Source: Caldifarciminota bacterium
GTDB taxonomy: Bacteria; Hydrothermota; UBA3072
Reading direction: 5' to 3'
Assembly (NCBI GenBank): GCA_016930175.1
Contig: JAFGHJ010000030.1
Span: 43,787 to 107,786 of the forward strand
Length of the DNA: 64,000 bases
Of the stretch, positions 48,761 through 57,714 are shown in pieces. A program made the position numbers and the translations under genes. Position 1 is the first letter of the stretch. Each line of letters begins with the position of its first letter. The notes beneath the pieces were generated by a model, which did not search any database, had not been told where the DNA came from, and worked only from the letters and a program-made list of their open reading frames with translations.

Positions 48761-49992
48761 AAATGTTCAGTGGTTTTTTGCTCGAAATATTACGTTCATC
48801 AGTAGAATCTATAAAGGCTAATAAACTTCGTTCTTTTCTTACAACTCTCGGTATTGTGATAGGAGTTATGACTGTTATCGGTGTAATGTCCGTTATTTCG
48901 GGATTTCAAAAGTATATAGCTACAAGTTTTTCTCAATTAGGGGCTAATGTTCTGTATGTAAGCAAATACCCCTGGGGTTTTGGGATGAGCAGAGAAGAAT
49001 GGAAAAAAATCCAAAGGAGAGAGGATATAGGGCTAAAGGAAGCAGAGGCTCTAAAAGAATACGGAACATCCTTTAAATATGTGTCTCCCAGTATCCTTAG
49101 AAACATGAAGATGGAAAAAGACGATAAAGAAGCAGAAGACGTTCAAATTGAGGGTGCTTCTGAAGATTTTAGCAGGATAACTAATCGAGAAGTAAGCTTG
49201 GGGCGTTTTCTCTCAAAAGATGATATAAAATATATGAGGCATGTTTGTGTTTTAGGGCAGGATGTTGTTAACGCTCTTTTCCCTGAAGAAAATCCCATAG
49301 GTAAAAAAGTTAAAATACAGGGTAGACAGTTTAGTGTTATCGGCATTATGAAAGAAAAAGGGAAAATGATGGGGCAGAGTATGGATAATACCGCGTTTAT
49401 TCCTTATACTACAATGACGGCATTTACGGGTAAAAGAATATCTATCAATATAGCAGTATATGCCGAAGAGGGAAAGGAAACAGAAGAAGAAATCAGATGG
49501 ATACTGAGAGGTGTTCGAGACTTAAAGCCCGGAGAAGAAGACGATTTCTCAATTAATTCTTCTGAGGCGTTGATAAGTCAATTTAACCAAATGACCAGTA
49601 CTTTTTTAATGATTTCGATCGCAATTGCCGCTATTTCTCTGGTGGTAGGTGGAATTGGAATAATGAATATAATGCTTGTTTCCGTTTCGGAGCGGACAAG
49701 AGAGATAGGTGTCAGGAAAGCGATAGGTGCCAAATCAGGCGAAATTTTAGGACAATTCCTTATGGAATCCGTAGTTATTTGTTTATTTGGTGGATTTTTA
49801 GGTATTATCCTCGGAGCTTCACTTACAAAGTTAATTTCTCTTATGAGTAATGGGAATGTACCTTTTCATATTCCCATATGGTCTATTATTCTCGGATTCG
49901 GATTTTGCTTTACTATAGGAGTTTTTTTCGGATATTATCCGGCGAGAAAAGCATCTAAATTAAGTCCCGTGGAGGCGCTTCGTTATGAGTGA
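48757..49992 (+). CDS. MacB-type ABC permease without fused ATPase
   Basis: A 411-residue FtsX-family permease: one N-terminal helix (LTTLGIVIGVMTVIGVMSVI), a periplasmic domain (about 50-275) and three C-terminal helices, with GVRKAIGAKSGEIL as the coupling segment. Unlike E. coli MacB, the ATPase is a separate downstream gene. It begins with TTG 48757 (overlapping MacA by 4 bp) or ATG 48763. It should move a lipid, peptide or small molecule from the periplasm through TolC. Confidence 0.9.
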   Translation: MKMFSGFLLEILRSSVESIKANKLRSFLTTLGIVIGVMTVIGVMSVISGFQKYIATSFSQLGANVLYVSKYPWGFGMSREEWKKIQRREDIGLKEAEALKEYGTSFKYVSPSILRNMKMEKDDKEAEDVQIEGASEDFSRITNREVSLGRFLSKDDIKYMRHVCVLGQDVVNALFPEENPIGKKVKIQGRQFSVIGIMKEKGKMMGQSMDNTAFIPYTTMTAFTGKRISINIAVYAEEGKETEEEIRWILRGVRDLKPGEEDDFSINSSEALISQFNQMTSTFLMISIAIAAISLVVGGIGIMNIMLVSVSERTREIGVRKAIGAKSGEILGQFLMESVVICLFGGFLGIILGASLTKLISLMSNGNVPFHIPIWSIILGFGFCFTIGVFFGYYPARKASKLSPVEALRYE

Positions 49993-50662
49993 ACTGATAA
50001 AGATGAGAGATGTGACAAAAGTTTATCCTCTTGGGCAGACCGAGGTTCACGCGCTCCGAGGGGTGAATGTTTCTATAAAAAAGGGAGAATTTATTTCTAT
50101 AATAGGACCTTCAGGTTCGGGGAAATCCACTTTGATGCATATAATCGGATGTCTCGATGTAGCAACTTCCGGAACTTATTTTCTGCGGGGCAAAGACGTA
50201 AGTAAAATGGATGGCAATCAACTTGCGGATATAAGAAAAGAATTTATAGGCTTTATCTTTCAGGATTTCTATCTCTTGCCGGATGTGCCCGCCTGGTACA
50301 ATGTTTCATTGCCGATGATATACAATAGAGTGGCACCCAAAGAAAGGAAAAAAAAGGCTGTAGTTATTCTGGAAAGTGTGGGTCTTGGTGACCGGGTGAA
50401 TCATCTGCCAAATCAGCTTTCCGGAGGAGAACGTCAGAGAGTAGCTATCGCTAGAGCTCTTGCAAACGAACCGGAAATTATAATAGCTGATGAACCCACC
50501 GGTAATCTTGATTCCGTACGGGGAGAAGAAATTCTTGAAATACTATCGGATTTACATGAAAAGGGGAAAACAATCATAATTGTTTCGCATGAAAAGTATG
50601 TAGCCGAGCGAGGTAAGAGAAAAATATATCTTAAGGACGGTAGGGTTGAAGGGAAAAACTAA
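49985..50662 (+). CDS. MacB/LolD-type ABC ATPase
   Basis: A 225-residue ATPase with Walker A GPSGSGKST, Q-loop FIFQDFYLLPD, signature LSGGERQRVAIARAL, Walker B IIIADEPTGNLD and H-loop IVSHE. It powers the preceding permease, with which it overlaps by 8 bp. It is a paralogue of the ATPase at 21069, and the two systems probably have different substrates. Confidence 0.92.
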   Translation: MSELIKMRDVTKVYPLGQTEVHALRGVNVSIKKGEFISIIGPSGSGKSTLMHIIGCLDVATSGTYFLRGKDVSKMDGNQLADIRKEFIGFIFQDFYLLPDVPAWYNVSLPMIYNRVAPKERKKKAVVILESVGLGDRVNHLPNQLSGGERQRVAIARALANEPEIIIADEPTGNLDSVRGEEILEILSDLHEKGKTIIIVSHEKYVAERGKRKIYLKDGRVEGKN

Positions 50663-51773
50663 AAGTAAGCCAGGTATATTGATCATCAACTGGCAGGACT
50701 GGACCAATCCTCTCTCTGGAGGAGCTGAGGTACACCTCCATGAAATTTTCAGGAGACTAACAGAATATTTCGATATTACTCTTTTATGTACACATTTCGA
50801 AAATGCTCAAAAAACTGAAGAAATAGACGGGATAGAAATTTACAGGGTAGGTTCGAGAAACACTTTCAACTTCTATGTTCCCAAAGCGTACAGATGTATA
50901 AATAAAAGCGAAAAATTTGATATAGTAATAGAAGACTTAAATAAAATTCCATTTTTCGGCGGAAGATTTATCAGGGAGAACAGAATTGCATTAATTCATC
51001 ACCTTTTCGGAAAAACTATATTCACAGAGACCAATCCTCTTTCCGCATCTTATGTTTATTATTCGGAAAGGCTTATTCCGAAACATTATAAGAAGGTGCC
51101 CATAATTGCCGTATCGAAGAGTTCGAAAAACGAGATGGTAAAAATGGGTGTCCCAGAGAAAAATATTGAAGTGGTTTATAATGGGGTAGATCTGAAGAAT
51201 TACAAGTCTAAGGCAAAAAAGAGTCCCAAACCCACAATCATTTGCCTGAATAGAATGAAAAAGTATAAGAGAATGGATATTTTAATCAACTCTATTCCAG
51301 GCGTTTTAAAATCGATACCTGATTTGAAAGTTGTTTTTGTGGGAGACGGGGATGACCTTCCTCGTTTAAAAGAAGTTGCCCGGAGAAATAAAACAGAAAG
51401 AGCAATTCGATTTACCGATTTTGTCTCTGCCGAAAAAAAGGCTGATTTACTTGCGAGTTCGTGGGTTGCGGTGAACACTTCTCCAAAAGAAGGATGGGGT
51501 TTGACTTCTATAGAAGCGCAAAGTAGCGGTACTCCTTCAATCATACCAGATTCACCGGGTTTACGAGAAACTGTAAAAAACGGCGTTAGCGGATATATTT
51601 ATCCTTTTGGCGATACAAAGATGCTGTCTGAGATTCTTATAAAAGTATTAAAGGATAGAAAATTAGTTGTAGAGATGGGCAGGCAAGCTAGAAAATGGGC
51701 AGCGAATTTTTCCTGGGATGAGTCAGCTAAAAAGATGAAAGGAATAATTGACAAACAACTTTCTCGAAGCTAA
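50646..51773 (+). CDS. GT4-family glycosyltransferase
   Basis: A 375-residue GT-B enzyme starting with TTG 50646, inside the 3' end of the ATPase gene. SGGAEVHLHEIFRRL marks the N-terminal acceptor domain and KEGWGLTSIEAQ is the EX7E donor-binding motif of GT4. VVYNGVDL precedes the donor half. It adds a sugar from a nucleotide donor to a lipid or polysaccharide. Being the last gene of the exporter operon, it may glycosylate the exported molecule; that is inference. Confidence 0.87.
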   Translation: MKGKTKSKPGILIINWQDWTNPLSGGAEVHLHEIFRRLTEYFDITLLCTHFENAQKTEEIDGIEIYRVGSRNTFNFYVPKAYRCINKSEKFDIVIEDLNKIPFFGGRFIRENRIALIHHLFGKTIFTETNPLSASYVYYSERLIPKHYKKVPIIAVSKSSKNEMVKMGVPEKNIEVVYNGVDLKNYKSKAKKSPKPTIICLNRMKKYKRMDILINSIPGVLKSIPDLKVVFVGDGDDLPRLKEVARRNKTERAIRFTDFVSAEKKADLLASSWVAVNTSPKEGWGLTSIEAQSSGTPSIIPDSPGLRETVKNGVSGYIYPFGDTKMLSEILIKVLKDRKLVVEMGRQARKWAANFSWDESAKKMKGIIDKQLSRS

Positions 51774-51801
51774 TTTATATTAAGATAAACACGGAGGAAA
51801 A

Positions 51802-52221
51802 ATGAAAAGTATGAAATTAGCTTTTTTGTATTTTCTACTGGCATATATTATGAGCTCTATCGTGAATTTAGTCTTTTACTATTTTAATACTACTGTTATG
51901 TGTATAGCTATGTTTGCCTTGGTCGCTTTAATTTTCGGTTATTTTTTCTACTTATATCTTAAGAGAACAAAATGCGATTTAGCAAGAACACTTAAAGAGA
52001 CGAATTTATTGATAGTGTTCTGGATTCTGGCTTCTCTACTGCTAGATGGTATCATATATATTCTTATATTTCCTTTGTTGTATGGCTATAATCCAACCTG
52101 GGTTTTCTTCACGGACCAGATTGCATGGCTATGCTTTAATTATGGAATGATTATAATAGTGGGATACATCAGCAGATACCTCTATGTCAGGCGCTTAAAG
52201 AAATTTCGAAAACCTGATTAG
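51802..52221 (+). CDS. small integral membrane protein, unknown
   Basis: A 139-residue protein with four predicted membrane helices (about 5-27, 33-53, 68-90 and 105-125) and a basic C-terminus (RRLKKFRKPD). No family is recognised. It follows the glycosyltransferase by 28 bp with GGAGG before ATG, so it may belong to the export operon. Confidence 0.6.
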   Translation: MKSMKLAFLYFLLAYIMSSIVNLVFYYFNTTVMCIAMFALVALIFGYFFYLYLKRTKCDLARTLKETNLLIVFWILASLLLDGIIYILIFPLLYGYNPTWVFFTDQIAWLCFNYGMIIIVGYISRYLYVRRLKKFRKPD

Positions 52222-52335
52222 TTTCTTATAAATCAAAGAATACAGCAAGCAACTATTATAATGTAAAAATCAAATATCAAAATGTAAAATTACATATAAA
52301 AGTTTAAAAATAAACTAAAAGAAAACAAGTAAAAA

Positions 52336-52476
52336 CTTTGAGTTCTTAGTGCCTTTGTGTGAGAATTTTGTTATAGTTAGTGTGTTAGTGGGTTGGTGTG
52401 TTGGTGGGTAAAAAACAGCCCAACCGACTAACCGACCAACAGACTAACAACTTAAATCCTCTGTGCTCTCTGTGGT
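52336..52476. repeat. 9-mer array, facing 4 x 8-bp hairpin, 9-mer array
   Basis: Between the converging membrane-protein and tspO genes: three 9-mers 52336-52362 (CTTTGAGTT type); four 8-mers 52376-52407 (GTTGGTGT type); four inverted 8-mers 52417-52448 (CGACCAAC type); and two 9-mers 52459-52476 (CTCTGTGCT type). The facing 8-mer arrays can pair at 23 of 32 positions by strict Watson-Crick rules. Confidence 0.75.
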
Positions 52477-52481
52477 TAATC

Positions 52482-52970
52482 TTACATATTCAGTCGCCAG
52501 ATAGAGAAATTCAGAACAGAAGCGAAGCTTACCCAGAGAATATAAGGAATTAATAAAGCTCCTGCCACCCATGATATTCGAAAGAAAAGAATAATCGATA
52601 TTAATATAGCAGCCCATAAGAATATAATCTCAATAAAGGCGGCGAAAGGCGATTCGAGACCGAAGAACAAAAAAGACCACAGCGAATTTAAGACAAGTTG
52701 AAGAGCAAAAACAGCAACCGCTATTTTTATACCTTTTTCATTAAATCCTTTTCGTAAGACCAAAAACAAAGCAATGCCCATAAGTAAGTATAAAGTTGTC
52801 CAGACAGGAGCAAAAACCCAGTTGGGTGGTCTGAATGTTGGTTTGTTTATATTCGCATACCAGGTTGGTATAGCAGGAGTGGTGAATATAGAACCTATAA
52901 TGCCGGCAAGCTGACAGATAATTATGCTTGAGAAAAGAATTAAAAATTCACCTATTTTGCTTCTCTGCAT
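52482..52970 (-). CDS. tspO: TspO/MBR-family membrane protein
   Basis: A 162-residue five-helix protein with all TspO landmarks: WYANINKPTFRPPNWVF, APVWTTLYLLMGIA, LQLVLNSLWSFLFFG and PYILWVSFASVLN. TspO binds tetrapyrroles and can degrade protoporphyrin or act in stress signalling. It is the last gene of a minus-strand group, 15 bp after the DUF2330 gene. No porphyrin genes are nearby. Confidence 0.93.
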   Translation of the reverse strand: MQRSKIGEFLILFSSIIICQLAGIIGSIFTTPAIPTWYANINKPTFRPPNWVFAPVWTTLYLLMGIALFLVLRKGFNEKGIKIAVAVFALQLVLNSLWSFLFFGLESPFAAFIEIIFLWAAILISIILFFRISWVAGALLIPYILWVSFASVLNFSIWRLNM

Positions 52971-52985
52971 TTTACCTCCTTAAAA

Positions 52986-53867
52986 TTACCTTGCTATTAA
53001 ATCTTCCGTAAAAGAAGAAATGTTTCCCTCGATATTCCAGATTCGCAGTTTCATATTGTCTTTATGTTCTAAAAGTTCGTCCATTTCTTCGTTTAGCTCG
53101 CTTAGTTCGCTTGAGGTGATAGAAATCGGCTGATGCGGGAGTTCGATTGTTTCTAAAGGAATGCCCGGGAAATGTCTTAATAATTCGGGTGTTAGCACCA
53201 GTAGCTCCATAGAGGTGTATCCTTCTTCTGTATTCATAATTTTAACCGGATAAAATAAAAAGTCCGTTTTAAATCTGTATTGTATTGCGTCATTTGTTTT
53301 TATTTCCGTATCTAAAGAAACCACATCAAAAACAAACCATGTAAAATTTTCTTCCAGATATTCATCGACAACTTTCTTAAGACCTTCGGGTATTTCGGGA
53401 TTTTCAACGCCCAGAGAATTGAGATATTTTTCCACCCATATAATAAAACCTTCTTTATTTAAAACATGGGCTACTGAAATATCATGGGCTCCGATTTTTT
53501 CATGAAAGGTAATTTTTCCAGCTGGTTCGATTCCTCTCTCTTTACCCCCGTTTCGCTTTGATATGATTAAGTTCTGCAGCCTTATTTTTTCATTTATGAG
53601 GTCGGTCGCTTTTCTGAATGTTTCTACGTCACCCTTTTTAACGACGGGCTCATTTGGCAGCGGTAAAACTTCAAGAACTTCGGTGGTGTCAGAAGCACTC
53701 ATATCTGTTGAAAGAAGGAGTATCTCCTCTTCTCCGTTCCAGGCAATCATCGCTCTCTGAGTTGGCTCGAAAATCTTAATATAGGGTTCAAAAGGAATAG
53801 AACCACGGTCTGCAAAAACGGAAACACCTGAAAGAAAGAAAAAGATAAAATATTTTATTAATTTCAT
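52986..53867 (-). CDS. DUF2330-domain exported protein
   Basis: A 293-residue secreted protein. After the signal peptide (FIFFFLSGVSVFA) comes the DUF2330 opening DRGSIPFEPYIKIFEPTQRA followed by MIAWNGEEEILLLSTDM and VLEVLPLPNEP, an arrangement I associate with this domain of unknown function. Its role is unknown; it probably sits at the envelope. It has GGAGG before ATG and its own promoter upstream. Confidence 0.82.
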   Translation of the reverse strand: MKLIKYFIFFFLSGVSVFADRGSIPFEPYIKIFEPTQRAMIAWNGEEEILLLSTDMSASDTTEVLEVLPLPNEPVVKKGDVETFRKATDLINEKIRLQNLIISKRNGGKERGIEPAGKITFHEKIGAHDISVAHVLNKEGFIIWVEKYLNSLGVENPEIPEGLKKVVDEYLEENFTWFVFDVVSLDTEIKTNDAIQYRFKTDFLFYPVKIMNTEEGYTSMELLVLTPELLRHFPGIPLETIELPHQPISITSSELSELNEEMDELLEHKDNMKLRIWNIEGNISSFTEDLIAR

Positions 53868-53884
53868 ATTTACCTCCGATGATT

Positions 53885-53913
53885 AGTGTAATAGTTTTGG
53901 CATAAAAAGTCAA
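53885..53913 (-). promoter_or_regulatory. promoter of the DUF2330-tspO pair
   Basis: On the minus strand TTGACT (53913-53908), 17-bp spacer, TACACT (53890-53885), with GGAGGT in the short leader. Confidence 0.55.
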
Positions 53914-53945
53914 CAGAGCTGAAATCGAAGAATCTTTTACTAAGT

Positions 53946-56375
53946 TTATTTCAATAATATCATTTTGCCGCAGGACGTAGCTTTATGAGTATCAAGCTTG
54001 TAGAAATATATTCCGCTGGGATATTTACCGGCATCCCACTGGTATATATGTTCACCGGCGTTAAGCTCTTCATTGACCAGAGTTTCTAATTTTTGGCCGT
54101 AAATATTATAGATACTAAGTGAAACTTTCTCTTTTTCGGACAACCGAAATCCCAAATAAGTTACCTCATTGAAGGGATTGGGATAGTTTTTTATAAGTTG
54201 GGATGTAGAATTAGTGTCTTCTTTTTCGTTAATTCCAGCCGGTTCATCCAATCTGTTATAGGCTTTTTCCGGACCGAATGGTTCCAGTTGACCTCCGTCT
54301 TCCGAAAAAACCGATACGCCTGAATACTCGATTGTTATATTGTCTCCTTCCTGTATGGTTTCAAAAAGGTGCAGAATAAACAATGTTGAATCATAAGAGG
54401 CGGTTTCTATGCTATCAACTGAAATATCATTTATACCGTTTTGATCGATGATGAATTCGGAATTGGCGTTTTCAGGCTTCAGCATTTTTTTATTAAAAGC
54501 TACTTGAAGACGGGTTCCGATTGAATCAACCGCAGCAGAGTAAAAAATCGGGGCAGAACCCGGGGGAGAATCAGCTAAATCCGTAATTCCATATCCGTAT
54601 TCAAATAATGGTTCGTATATAGCATCGCCAAAATTAATTGGAATATCTTCCATTTCTGCAGGCCAACTATGCGAGAGTAGTCCGGAGGGATTGTAGTCGT
54701 CAAATAGTACGTCCGTTATCCCCTGCCCTTCCGTTCCCGGCAGCCATGCAGCTATAATAGCATCAGAATATGGAATAATAGATTCAATAATTAATGGTCT
54801 TCCGGAGATTAAAATAACAACAACGGGTAAACCAGCGTTCTTAATATTCCTGATTAAGTTGATTTGTGATACCGGTAAACTTAAATCATATCTGTCGCCA
54901 GACCCTTCCGCGTAAGGGGTTTCACCAATAGCAACAACGGCAACATCGGCTGTTGTATCGATCGATGATCCTTCTCTTGAATACGTGAAATCCGCGCCGG
55001 GTGCTGCTTCCTGTATGGCTTCCCATATGGTAGTTCCAACTGTAATATCTCCACTGTAACCCTGCCAGTAGATAGTCCAGCCTCCGCATTGATAACCGAG
55101 ATTGTCAGCGTGTTCTCCCGCGAGGAAAATATTAATGTCTTCTTTAGATAGAGGTAATATTCCGTCTTTTTTCTTCAATAAAACTAAAGATTTGCGCACC
55201 GCCTCCCGGGCAACTGCTCTGTGAGCTTCGGTTCCGATTGAATCTAAAAGGCTTCTATCGGCGTAAGGTCTTTCAAATAATCCCATTTTAAATTTAGTTC
55301 TTAAAATACGTCTTACCGCGTTGTTTATTCTATTCGTGTCGACATTTCCCTCTTCGACAAGATCTATTAATGTATTATAAAAATTAATATAATCAAAGGG
55401 AGTCATAGCCATATCTATTCCTGCATTTATAGCAGTTTCGATGTTGTCCGCGTAAGAACCGCCCAATTGAGCTATTCCGTCCCAGTCGGAAATAACAAAA
55501 CCTTCAAATCCCAATTCCTGCTTTAGAACGGTATCTATTAAATAGGCATTTCCGTGGCATCTGACGCCGTTCCAGCTGCTGAAAGAGATCATAATAGAGC
55601 CAACGTTATTCTCGATTGCCTTAATATATCCCGGTAAATGAATAGCCCTTAAGGTTTCTTCATCTATTTCCGCGTTTCCTCTGTCGATCCCGTCGGTTGT
55701 TCCTCCGTCTGCAACGTAGTGTTTCGCGCATGCGACAATACTTGAATTTCGGGCTATAGTATCTCCTTGGAGACCTCTCACAATTGCCGAACCCATCATC
55801 GCGGTTAGTTCAGGTGTTTCGCCGAAACTTTCATACGTTCTGCCCCATCGTTCATTTCTCGCGACAGCAATACATGGGGAAAAAGTCCAGTTCAGTCCCG
55901 TTGCGGATACTTCCATAGCTGTTATTTTCCCTGTTTCTTCAGCAAGGATAGAATCACGAGTGCAGCCCAATCCTATATTGTGTGGGAATATAACTGCGCC
56001 GTAAGCATTGTTATGACCATGTACCGCATCGATTCCGTAGATTATAGGTATGCCGAGTCTTGTCGACATCGCTCTCCCCTGAAGGCTGTCGTACATATCA
56101 GCCCACGATTCCGAAGTGTTCGGATATGGAGATGAACCGCCTCCGCTAAGAATCGAGCCCAGATAGTATGTAGATATATTATTTAAAACGTTATCAGATC
56201 TTCTTTCTCCCTGAATCATTTGTCCCACTTTTTCCTCGATAGTCATTCGGCCTAAGAGGTCTTCTACCCTTTCTTCGACAGTTGTGGTACTGTCTAAATA
56301 TAAAGTATCCTGCGCGGATAATGGTTTAATTAAGAGTATTAAACAAATAATGACGGTATTTTTAATTTTTTTCAT
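53946..56375 (-). CDS. secreted GH3 beta-glucosidase with sorting domain
   Basis: An 809-residue exported enzyme: signal peptide (ICLILLIKPLSAQ), GH3 barrel (about 30-370) with KHYVADGGT and the nucleophile Asp297 in GFVISDWDG, the C-terminal GH3 sandwich (380-620), an extra Ig-like domain (about 630-715, APIFYSAAVDSIGTRLQ), and a sorting domain with YPNPFNE and GIYFYKL ending KMILLK. It should cleave beta-linked glucosides or xylosides at the cell surface. Its start overlaps the metallo-beta-lactamase gene by 14 bp, so they are translated together. Confidence 0.9.
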   Translation of the reverse strand: MKKIKNTVIICLILLIKPLSAQDTLYLDSTTTVEERVEDLLGRMTIEEKVGQMIQGERRSDNVLNNISTYYLGSILSGGGSSPYPNTSESWADMYDSLQGRAMSTRLGIPIIYGIDAVHGHNNAYGAVIFPHNIGLGCTRDSILAEETGKITAMEVSATGLNWTFSPCIAVARNERWGRTYESFGETPELTAMMGSAIVRGLQGDTIARNSSIVACAKHYVADGGTTDGIDRGNAEIDEETLRAIHLPGYIKAIENNVGSIMISFSSWNGVRCHGNAYLIDTVLKQELGFEGFVISDWDGIAQLGGSYADNIETAINAGIDMAMTPFDYINFYNTLIDLVEEGNVDTNRINNAVRRILRTKFKMGLFERPYADRSLLDSIGTEAHRAVAREAVRKSLVLLKKKDGILPLSKEDINIFLAGEHADNLGYQCGGWTIYWQGYSGDITVGTTIWEAIQEAAPGADFTYSREGSSIDTTADVAVVAIGETPYAEGSGDRYDLSLPVSQINLIRNIKNAGLPVVVILISGRPLIIESIIPYSDAIIAAWLPGTEGQGITDVLFDDYNPSGLLSHSWPAEMEDIPINFGDAIYEPLFEYGYGITDLADSPPGSAPIFYSAAVDSIGTRLQVAFNKKMLKPENANSEFIIDQNGINDISVDSIETASYDSTLFILHLFETIQEGDNITIEYSGVSVFSEDGGQLEPFGPEKAYNRLDEPAGINEKEDTNSTSQLIKNYPNPFNEVTYLGFRLSEKEKVSLSIYNIYGQKLETLVNEELNAGEHIYQWDAGKYPSGIYFYKLDTHKATSCGKMILLK

Positions 56376-57198
56376 TATAATTTACCAGGAGTTCAATTGT
56401 ATGATTCAACAATTTTGTATCTCCCCAGTTGCCGTGACCGGGAATTACTATTCTTGCACCTTTGTATCTTTCTAAAACGTTTTTAACCGATTTTGGCCAT
56501 TCTTGCATATTTGCATCTTCAGTGAAACCGGGATTTTTACTTTCAAGAGATTTAACCATGCACCCTCCAAATAAAATTTTTCTTTTATGGAAGTATACTA
56601 CCACATTATCGATCGAGTGCGATTCGCCGGGAAAGTAAACCTCTGCTATTTCTTCTCCGATTGTTAGCTCAAGTCCTTCTTCAATATCGAATAAGCGGTT
56701 TGGAGCTTTGAATTCTTGAGTTTTATAAGCTTCGATACATTCTTGATTTTCATTACCCGTTTTCTTCATTAATTCTACTGCAGATTTTATCGTTTCGTAT
56801 ATTCTGCCATTTTCTATCAGTTCGGCAGTTAGTTCTGAACCATAAACGGGAATATTTTGACTCAACAAATACTCATTTCCACCCAAATTGTCGTTGTGAA
56901 ATCCTGTATTGATTTCTATTATATTGGCTTTTTTGTTTTCATTTTTTATCCACTCGACGACTTTCCTTGTTGACTCATTATTATAAGGAGTGTCGACGAA
57001 GATTACGTCATTACCCGATAAAAAAACTACGAGAGAATTACCCTGCCAGGGGAAAGAATGAGTAACGACATAAACTCCCTCTTCTATCTCTTTAATCACT
57101 AAATCTTCACTCAACTTTATTTCGCTACCGGAAGCTAAAATAAATAAAATTACTAATGATATAGTAAAGAATTTAACCAAATTTTTGTTTAACAACAC
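56362..57198 (-). CDS. subclass-B1-like metallo-beta-lactamase-fold protein with altered zinc site
   Basis: A 278-residue secreted protein (hydrophobic residues 8-25) starting at GTG 57198. The MBL fold with B1-type layout is clear: NTGFHNDNLGG (His101, Asp103), PGESHSIDN (His194), LFGGCMVKS (Cys213) and VIPGHGNWGD (His255). In B1 enzymes the first motif is HXHXD; here the first His is replaced by Gly99, so the three-His zinc site has lost a ligand while the Asp-Cys-His site is complete, as in subclass B2 (where Asn replaces it). It may be a B2-like lactamase or a hydrolase of another substrate. Confidence 0.85.
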   Translation of the reverse strand: MLLNKNLVKFFTISLVILFILASGSEIKLSEDLVIKEIEEGVYVVTHSFPWQGNSLVVFLSGNDVIFVDTPYNNESTRKVVEWIKNENKKANIIEINTGFHNDNLGGNEYLLSQNIPVYGSELTAELIENGRIYETIKSAVELMKKTGNENQECIEAYKTQEFKAPNRLFDIEEGLELTIGEEIAEVYFPGESHSIDNVVVYFHKRKILFGGCMVKSLESKNPGFTEDANMQEWPKSVKNVLERYKGARIVIPGHGNWGDTKLLNHTIELLVNYNEKN

Positions 57199-57650
57199 TA
57201 ATCCCGTTCTTCAAATATATCTAACAAAATATTAACTGAAGCTTCGACGCATTTGAAGCATTTTTCTTCGAGCAGGTTATTCTCTTTGAAAGTCTTTTGT
57301 CCTTCTTCAGTTGTTAAGTCGCATTTAATAATATCGTAACAAACAGCGCTACCCATCTTTTTTTCGAATTTTTTGTAAAACTCCAGCGCTTTAGAAAAAG
57401 CTTTTTCCTTAAGCGCTTCTTCTTCTGATTTTTTCCTTCCGTATTTCAAATTTATTGCAAGTACGCCGCCTGAAACAGCCCCGCATACAGAGCCTTTTCT
57501 GCCTATACCCCCGCCGAATCCCGTAGCAATAGAGGGATTTTTTTCAAGCCCCAGATAGTCCTGCATGGTCATTAAAACGCTTTCAGCGCAATTGAATCCT
57601 GACCGGAATAATGATACCGCGTTTTCTGCTAATTTTTCCTTCTCTTTCAT
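57198..57650 (-). CDS. C_GCAxxG_C_C-family protein
   Basis: A 150-residue protein of the family named for its Cys pattern: FNCAESVL, the GFGGGIGRKGSVCGAVSGG core, VCYDIIKCDL and KCFKCVEASV. The conserved Cys residues suggest metal or cluster binding, and the family is common in anaerobes; the biochemical role is unknown. Its stop codon shares one base with the GTG of the MBL gene. The ATG is 6 nt after a -10 box, so it appears leaderless. Confidence 0.85.
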   Translation of the reverse strand: MKEKEKLAENAVSLFRSGFNCAESVLMTMQDYLGLEKNPSIATGFGGGIGRKGSVCGAVSGGVLAINLKYGRKKSEEEALKEKAFSKALEFYKKFEKKMGSAVCYDIIKCDLTTEEGQKTFKENNLLEEKCFKCVEASVNILLDIFEERD

Positions 57651-57656
57651 AAACGG

Positions 57657-57684
57657 AGTTTAATGTTTTACAGCAAAAAGTCAA
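57657..57684 (-). promoter_or_regulatory. promoter giving a leaderless C_GCAxxG_C_C transcript
   Basis: On the minus strand TTGACT (57684-57679), 16-bp spacer, TAAACT (57662-57657). The ATG begins at 57650, exactly where transcription should start, and no ribosome binding site is present. Confidence 0.5.
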
Positions 57685-57714
57685 CAAGATTTATTGAATA
57701 ATAACTACAGAATA

